Part shown: piece after piece, positions 63,934 to 64,000 of the stretch
How positions within the stretch are numbered: position 1 is the first letter of the stretch
Layout of the letters: each line of letters begins with the position of its first letter
Assembly: GCF_014805825.1 (NCBI RefSeq)
Contig: NZ_CP061941.1
Location: forward strand, 62,001 to 126,000
From: Marinomonas algicola
GTDB taxonomy: Bacteria > Pseudomonadota > Gammaproteobacteria > Pseudomonadales > Marinomonadaceae
Reading direction: 5' to 3'
DNA length: 64,000 bases
The notes under the pieces: generated by a model
The model's database searches: none
The model's input: only the letters and a program-made list of their open reading frames with translations
Told to the model about the DNA's origin: nothing
Program-made: the position numbers and the translations under genes

Positions 63934-64000
63934 GTCTTATCTCGACCTGGTATAGGCTTAGGGCCCAGAAATAAAGTGGATATGTTAAGGGAACTGATTT

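Noticed and set aside
63982..64000. Start of a DctP gene at the right edge
   Set aside because: Only six codons are visible after the ATG, with no evidence of a signal peptide.

Overview
This 64 kb window looks like chromosomal DNA from a marine gammaproteobacterium, most likely an Oceanospirillales member close to Marinomonas. That is an inference from gene content and protein style: a soxBDAG sarcosine oxidase operon, several c-di-GMP enzymes, a Pseudomonas-type homoserine kinase, YheV next to oligopeptidase A, a TRAP transporter and a long RTX adhesin. No phage, plasmid backbone, rRNA or tRNA gene was recognised.

Layout. 1-4642 (minus): sarcosine oxidase operon soxB-soxD-soxA-soxG (soxG runs off the left edge). 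5272-5940: queuosine-precursor transporter with a readable promoter. 6272-12430: three GGDEF proteins plus a luciferase-like oxidoreductase. 12587-14286: ECF sigma factor, its RskA-type anti-sigma and a small TIGR03643-type protein. 14450-17196: a putative metal exporter behind a Fur-like box, a GNAT acetyltransferase and a LysR regulator. 17432-19475: an amidohydrolase broken by one frameshift. 19615-23332: a B12-binding radical SAM protein and a chemotaxis receptor. 23823-28533: cobalamin riboswitch and btuB-btuF-btuC-btuD with overlapping genes. 28535-28866: an array of REP-like repeats. 28871-35654: a 2106-residue RTX/Ig-repeat adhesin directly behind a small GNAT gene. 35937-36890: decayed IS5-family transposase. 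37482-42586: WYL regulator and divergent glutathione transferase around a palindromic operator, aconitase X, mtgA and a betaine-type binding protein.

42654-48154 is the most rearranged part. Two nearly identical REP-associated (RAYT) transposase genes, one truncated, lie in direct orientation on either side of a CHASE-GGDEF-EAL gene. A third RAYT survives only as a C-terminal tail. Five REP loci, four of them inverted pairs, share the core AAGGGGTCTGACCCCTT or a variant. A membrane GAF protein with a tiny overlapping partner gene follows, and the last REP pair sits between two 103-bp copies of the 3' end of polA.

48061-64000 returns to housekeeping genes: polA (frameshifted here), thrB, a DUF1007 protein, LysE and MarC membrane proteins, a zinc operon nicO-zur-znuC-znuB behind a good Zur box, a gamma-class carbonic anhydrase, prlC, yheV, an unrecognised 368-residue protein, and a TRAP permease pair.

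Two genes (polA and the amidohydrolase) are each broken by one extra G in a short G run. The same error type in an important gene suggests sequence or assembly error and should be settled before either is treated as lost. The best candidates for undescribed biology are the REP/RAYT island with its polA-tail duplication, the GNAT-adhesin pair, the membrane-GAF two-gene module, and the Zur-controlled NicO transporter.
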